A DNA stretch of 64,000 nt from Marinilongibacter aquaticus (lineage in GTDB: Bacteria > Bacteroidota > Bacteroidia > Cytophagales > Spirosomataceae): NCBI RefSeq assembly GCF_020149935.1, contig NZ_CP083757.1, positions 4,365,501-4,429,500 of the forward strand, written 5' to 3'. Below, one piece after another: positions 59,935 through 64,000 of the stretch; position 1 is the stretch's first letter; each line of letters starts with the position of its first letter. Under the pieces are notes generated by a model. It did not search any database, was not told where the DNA came from, and saw only the letters and a list, made by a program, of their open reading frames with translations. Both the position numbers and the translations under genes were made by a program.

Positions 59935-61170
59935 ATGGATGGATTATTTACCGCAAACAATGTATGGATGATGATCTGTACGGGTTTGGTCTTCTTTATG
60001 CACCTGGGTTTCTCTTTCTTGGAAATTGGATTGACCCGTCAGAAGAACACTGTAAATATTTTATTTAAGAATGTATTTATCGTGTGTATAGGCCTACTCT
60101 TATATGCTCTATGTGGCTTCAACCTCATGTATCCTGGCTTTGAAGAAGGTTCTTCTGGCTTCTTTGGTTTCGCAGGCTTTGGCTTGTCGTCGCCTGAAAA
60201 CGGAATGACACCTGAGTATGCGGATGGTGGCTATACGTATTGGACCGATTTCTTGTTCCAGGGCATGTTTGCTGCCACAGCGGCTACAATCGTTTCTGGA
60301 GCGGTGGCCGAACGTGTGAAGCTGAGCAGTTTCATGGTTTTCAGTATTTTTTATGTAGGTCTTGTTTACCCAATCGCCGGTTCGTGGAAATGGGGCGGTG
60401 GTTTCTTGGATATGATGGACACCCCGTTTTACGATTTCGCAGGATCTACTTTGGTGCACTCAGTAGGTGGATGGGCTGCTTTGGTGGCTGTGTACATGCT
60501 CGGGCCACGTATTGGCAAATACAAAGAGGACGGCTCTGTATCGCCAATTCCAGGTCACAGTTTGCCTTTCGCTACTGCGGGTGTTTTGATCTTGTGGTTG
60601 GGTTGGTTCGGATTTAACGGCGGTTCAGTATTGTCTGCCGATCCTGAATTGACATCATTGACTTTGGTGACTACATGTTTGGCCGCAGCTGCGGGTGGAG
60701 TAGGTGCTTTTGTTTTCGACTTGCTTCTGTACAAAAAATACGATTTGACGATGTTCTTGAACGGAATCTTGGCCGGTCTAGTGGGCATCACAGCGGGGGC
60801 GGATCAAATGGCTCCTTTGGATTCTATCTTGATTGGTATCATTGCCGGTGTATTGGTAGTGTTGGCCGTTGGGTTTGTTGACAAACTTAAGTTGGACGAT
60901 CCTGTTGGTGCGATTGCAGTACACTTGATCTGCGGAATTTGGGGTACTTTGGCTGTAGGTATTTTCGGAGCCTTGGCTGGTGTAGATCAGTTCATTTCTC
61001 AGTTGATCGGTGTAGGTGCATATGCAGTTTTCTGCCTGGTTACTGCCACGATTATCCTCTTCGCTGTGAAAGCGACTATGGGTCTGCGTGTAACGAAAGA
61101 AGAAGAGATCGAAGGTCTTGATGATCACGAGCACGGCATGAATGCTTACGGTGATTTCGCAATGAAATAA
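59935..61170 (+). CDS. amt: Ammonium transporter (Amt family)
   Basis: A 411-residue 11-helix ammonium channel. MDGLFTANNVWMMICTGLVFFMHLGFSFLEIGLTRQKN is the first helix without a cleaved signal; the twin His of the pore are in GSTLVHSVGGW and AIAVHLICGIWG. The P-II-binding C-terminal tail is short (EEIEGLDDHEHGMNAYGDFAMK) and acidic. It follows the P-II gene, as in the classic glnK-amtB pairing, though with its own promoter and the gap between. Confidence 0.93.
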   Translation: MDGLFTANNVWMMICTGLVFFMHLGFSFLEIGLTRQKNTVNILFKNVFIVCIGLLLYALCGFNLMYPGFEEGSSGFFGFAGFGLSSPENGMTPEYADGGYTYWTDFLFQGMFAATAATIVSGAVAERVKLSSFMVFSIFYVGLVYPIAGSWKWGGGFLDMMDTPFYDFAGSTLVHSVGGWAALVAVYMLGPRIGKYKEDGSVSPIPGHSLPFATAGVLILWLGWFGFNGGSVLSADPELTSLTLVTTCLAAAAGGVGAFVFDLLLYKKYDLTMFLNGILAGLVGITAGADQMAPLDSILIGIIAGVLVVLAVGFVDKLKLDDPVGAIAVHLICGIWGTLAVGIFGALAGVDQFISQLIGVGAYAVFCLVTATIILFAVKATMGLRVTKEEEIEGLDDHEHGMNAYGDFAMK

Positions 61171-61201
61171 TAAGGAGTATACTTAAAGTTGTAAACGGAA
61201 G

Positions 61202-61228
61202 GGCGGCCCATTTTGGGTCGCCTTTTTT
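61202..61228 (+). terminator. Terminator of amt
   Basis: GGCGGCCCA (61202-61210) pairs with TGGGTCGCC (61214-61222, one G-T pair) around a three-base loop; six T follow. Confidence 0.85.
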
Positions 61229-61382
61229 GCGTTTAGATAAATAAATTATTTTAATATAATATTTTGAAAATATTTTAAAAACTAGAATAAAATATTGATA
61301 CACTTGAAAGTTGTACTATTTTTATGATTATTTTAAAATAAGAAAGAAATAGCTAAAATTGTACAAAATAAAAATAGAATAT

Positions 61383-61413
61383 TTTGTGAAAAGGAAATTA
61401 TGGCGAATATTTG
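61383..61413 (+). promoter_or_regulatory. Predicted promoter of the porin gene
   Basis: TTTG (61383-61386), 19-bp spacer, AATATTTG (61406-61413; one mismatch). Leader about 40 nt. Confidence 0.5.
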
Positions 61414-61459
61414 TATCGGATCAAGCACGGAAATCAGTATTAAATAAACGAATTAACTA

Positions 61460-62563
61460 ATGAAAAAAATTTATTTGGCAATATTATCTGTGGTTGCTTT
61501 TTTCTCTGCCGAAGCTCAAGAATCATCTTCACCACTAAGTCTATCTGGATATGTAGACACGTATTATTTCGCAAATACAAATGGAGTAACCTCAAACTTG
61601 GGTGCCTCTGGTTTCGAAAGGATTTTCGATCAAAAAGCGAACAATTTCCAAGTGGGTTTGGCCCAGTTGAAAACCACTTATGAAGCAGGTTCTGTAACCG
61701 GTGTGATCGACCTGACTTTCGGTAACCACGGTGACTTGGGTAACTACGGAAACACGCAAAGCCCATTGGGTGCGGGTATCGGAACTACAGGTTTGGCCAT
61801 CAAGCAAGCGTATATGGCTTGGGCGATGAACGACAAAGTGACTTTCACTGCGGGCCAGTACGGTACACACGTAGGTTACGAAGTGATCGACGCTCCTGTG
61901 AACTTTAACTATTCGCTTTCAAACCTTTTCGGAAACGGACCTTTCTATCACACAGGGATCAAAATGGATGTGGCTGTATCGGATGGCTTCGCTTTCATGG
62001 TGGGCGTGAACAACGGTTTGGATAGCAAGGACGACAACAACAAGCCGAAAGGTTTGGCTGCTCAGGTATACTTGGCACCAGTTGACGGTTGGGATCTTTA
62101 CTTGAACTACTACGGTACAAACGAAGGAACAAAAGACGATCCTTTCACGTACACTTGGTTTGATATTACCACTACTTACCAAGCGACAGACAATTTCTTG
62201 ATCGGATTGAACGCCGTACCTTATGGTGGATTGAAAACTGGTGGCGACACTAAATCTTGGTGGGGTGCCGCTTTGTACTTGGATGCGTCTTTGACCGAAA
62301 AATTCGGTTTGGGTCTACGTGCTGAGCATTTCGACAACTCAAACGGAGGTATCTACCTCATCGACACCAATGGCGACGGTACTGCTGTAACTTCTTTGAC
62401 ATTGACAGGAAGCGTAGACATTACTAAAAACTTGATTTTCAAGCCTGAAGTACGCTTCGATACGTACTCGCCAACTTCTGGATACCAATTGATGGATTCG
62501 GATGGCTTGTACAACAAAAACAATCAAACAACTGTGGGAGCCGCAATGATCTTCCACTTCTAA
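61460..62563 (+). CDS. Outer-membrane porin (BBP2/OmpL-like)
   Basis: A 367-residue barrel: signal MKKIYLAILSVVAFFSAEA, then beta strands with the putative beta-barrel porin-2 pattern (PLSLSGYVDTYYFAN at the start; QVGLAQLKTTYEAGSVTGVIDLTFGNHGDLGNYG; AYMAWAMNDKVTFTAGQYGTHVGYEVIDAPVNFNYS). The final strand ends in Phe (AAMIFHF), the canonical BAM signal. It lies right after amt, which suggests a passive channel for ammonium or another nitrogen source in the outer membrane; the specificity is unknown. Confidence 0.85.
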   Translation: MKKIYLAILSVVAFFSAEAQESSSPLSLSGYVDTYYFANTNGVTSNLGASGFERIFDQKANNFQVGLAQLKTTYEAGSVTGVIDLTFGNHGDLGNYGNTQSPLGAGIGTTGLAIKQAYMAWAMNDKVTFTAGQYGTHVGYEVIDAPVNFNYSLSNLFGNGPFYHTGIKMDVAVSDGFAFMVGVNNGLDSKDDNNKPKGLAAQVYLAPVDGWDLYLNYYGTNEGTKDDPFTYTWFDITTTYQATDNFLIGLNAVPYGGLKTGGDTKSWWGAALYLDASLTEKFGLGLRAEHFDNSNGGIYLIDTNGDGTAVTSLTLTGSVDITKNLIFKPEVRFDTYSPTSGYQLMDSDGLYNKNNQTTVGAAMIFHF

Positions 62564-62595
62564 TTCTAAAAATCAGCAAACTAAAAACAAACTGT

Positions 62596-62630
62596 AGCCC
62601 GGGCTGTGCTTTGCATGGTTCGGGCTTATT
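62596..62630 (+). terminator. Probable terminator of the porin gene
   Basis: AGCCCG (62596-62601) and CGGGCT (62621-62626) with a loop of 19, followed by TATTTTG. Weaker than the others. Confidence 0.55.
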
Positions 62631-62671
62631 TTGTTTAGGCTCAAATATTAGGCATAGCGTTTGCCCTTTCT

Positions 62672-62679
62672 TACCTTTG
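62672..62679 (+). promoter_or_regulatory. Predicted -7 element of the mgtE promoter
   Basis: TACCTTTG, a perfect match, 26 bp before the mgtE ATG; the -33 element is not recognisable. Confidence 0.45.
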
Positions 62680-62705
62680 GGGCAATAATTTCGGCACGGA
62701 GAAAT

Positions 62706-64000
62706 GGCAAATTTTGAATTAACCAAAGAATTTCTCGAAGAACTGGTTCTGGCGATAGACAACAAGGATTTGGCCTTTTTGAAAGAGCATGTGGCCGAAT
62801 TGTACCCTGCGGATATCGCCAATATTCTTTACGAGCTCGATGGGCCGCACGCCCATTATTTATTCAAGACATTGGATACGGAATCGGGAGCCGATGTGCT
62901 CTCCAGTATTGATTCCGAGGATCGTAACCGTTTCATCGAAGAGCAGTTTTCGGAAGAAGAAATTGCTTTGTACGTCGATCATTTCGACTCGGATGATGCG
63001 GTGGATTTGCTGAATGAACAGGATATCGAGGTACGGGAGAAGGTTATTGCCTTGCTCGAAGACCGTGAACAAGCCCGATTCATTCTCGATTTGCTGCACT
63101 ATCCCGAAGATGTGGCGGGTGGTTTGATGCAGAAAGAGCTCGTCAAAGTGTTCGAGGACCAGACCGTGAGCGAGTGCGTGGAACAAATTCGCGAACAGGC
63201 CGAAGCGGTAGATAAGGTCTACGCCGTTTATGTGGTGGATGAAAACAATGTACTCAAAGGCATTGTGTCTTTGAAGGAAATTGTGCTTGCCCGGAAGAAT
63301 ACCAAGATCGGAAATTTGGTGCAGAAGGATATTGTGTGGGTAGAAACGACAATGCCTGGGGAAGAGGTGGCGGAGGTGATGCAGCGTTACGATTTGGAAG
63401 CCGTGCCTGTGGTGAACACCATGCAAAGATTGCTGGGCAGGATTACTATCGATGACGTCGTCGATTTCATCACCGAAAGGGCCGAGGAGGATTTCCAGGC
63501 CATTACCGGTATCACGGGTGAGGCCGAAGAGGACGATACTGTTTGGGAATTGGCCAAAAGCCGTTTGCCTTGGCTCGTCGTAGGCGTTTTCGGTAGCTTA
63601 TTGGCAGCCACAGTGATTAAGGGTTTCGAAGCACAATTGGCCAAAGTGACGGCCTTGGCACTTTTTATCCCGATTATGGGTTCGACGGGCGGAAATGTAG
63701 GCATTCAAACCTCGTCTTTGATCGTACAGAGTTTGGCCGAAAAAACTTCTCTGAGCTTGAGTTTAGTCGAACGTTTGCTGAAAGTGGCCAAAGTGGCTTT
63801 GGTAAATGGAATAGTTATTGGGGCCTTGGCGGGCGGTTATGTCTTTTTGATCGGTGAACCCGAGCTTTTTTGGGTCGTTTGTTTGGCCCTGTTGTCGGTG
63901 GTTTTTCTTTCTTCTTTTATGGGAACCGTCACGCCGCTTTTATTGGATAAATTGGGGGTGAATCCGGCAGTGGCTTCCGGCCCTTTTATAACTACTGCCA
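62706..64000 (+). CDS. mgtE: Magnesium transporter MgtE (3' end outside window)
   Basis: The first 431 residues of MgtE, a magnesium channel/transporter of about 450 residues. In order: the N-terminal helical domain (about 5-130; LYPADIANILYELDGPHAHYLFKTLD and DDAVDLLNEQDIEVREKVIALLEDREQARFILDLLHYPEDVAGGLMQKELVKVFED), a CBS pair (about 140-255; VYAVYVVDENNVLKGIVSLKEIVLAR), the connecting helix and four of the five membrane helices (FGSLLAATVIKGFE, ALALFIPIMGSTGGNVGIQTSSL, LVNGIVIGALAGGYV). The pore motif PIMGSTGGNVGIQTSSL is intact. The sequence ends just before the last helix. The ATG at 62706 is the only suitable start. Confidence 0.95.

Overview
The window is a 64-kb piece of chromosome from a Bacteroidota bacterium, most likely a Cytophagales member (Spirosomataceae or Leadbetterella-like; the family is an inference). 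The evidence is type IX secretion (T9SS) C-terminal sorting domains, a PorE-like OmpA protein, a TonB-dependent receptor with a carboxypeptidase-regulatory N-terminus, many Cys lipoproteins, an OstA/LptC pair, the Bacteroidota-type omega subunit next to bamD, and promoters of the TTTG-N19/20-TAnnTTTG type instead of the -35/-10 pattern. Ribosome-binding sites are weak, as expected for the phylum. No phage, IS transposase, CRISPR, rRNA or tRNA gene was found; most of the window looks like ordinary core genome with a few accessory clusters.

Layout. 1-9.3 kb: a truncated PQQ-like dehydrogenase lipoprotein, an NlpC/P60 hydrolase, thiL, small heme and membrane proteins, a stand-alone LytTR regulator, a MOSC protein, pdhB and a sulfatase. 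9.4-24.4 kb: a Gfo/Idh/MocA oxidoreductase, two tandem DinB proteins, trpS, a cysteine-free sirtuin, topA, aconitase, a T9SS cargo protein, prs-rplY. 24.5-31.1 kb: an LpxH-like phosphoesterase with a glycosyltransferase, then a TonB receptor/beta-helix lipoprotein operon with Pho-box-like repeats in front. 31.1-32.1 kb is a gene-free, AT-rich stretch with a candidate small RNA. 32.1-40.1 kb: VWA-nth-MOSC-EVE genes, then a TPR lipoprotein-thrS-infC. 40.1-43.9 kb (minus): rpoZ, bamD, a small T9SS-tail protein, OstA-like. 44-50.8 kb (plus): tilS, the PorE-like protein, recN, and an overlapping trio of lipoproteins (unknown/Sco/cytochrome c). 50.8-53.4 kb (minus): lptC, an outer-membrane barrel, coaX. 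53.6-58.7 kb: an MFS transporter divergent from two Gfo/Idh/MocA dehydrogenases and a sugar epimerase, a probable sugar or cyclitol catabolic unit carrying a small repeat-bounded insertion. 59.1-62.6 kb: a divergent P-II protein, an ammonium channel and an outer-membrane porin. The right edge cuts mgtE.

How they work together. Envelope biogenesis is the main theme: lipopolysaccharide transport (OstA-like, LptC), outer-membrane assembly (BamD), T9SS (PorE-like plus two cargo-type proteins), lipid processing (LpxH-like plus glycosyltransferase) and nutrient uptake across the outer membrane (TonB receptor, porin, Amt, MFS). The most interesting signals are the four-fold 11-bp repeat before the TonB receptor operon, the orphan promoter-terminator unit at 31.7-31.9 kb, the unknown HDxxMP lipoprotein locked to Sco and cytochrome c, the direct-repeat-flanked insertion at 57.5 kb, the sirtuin without any cysteine, and the P-II protein with an altered T-loop beside Amt and a porin.
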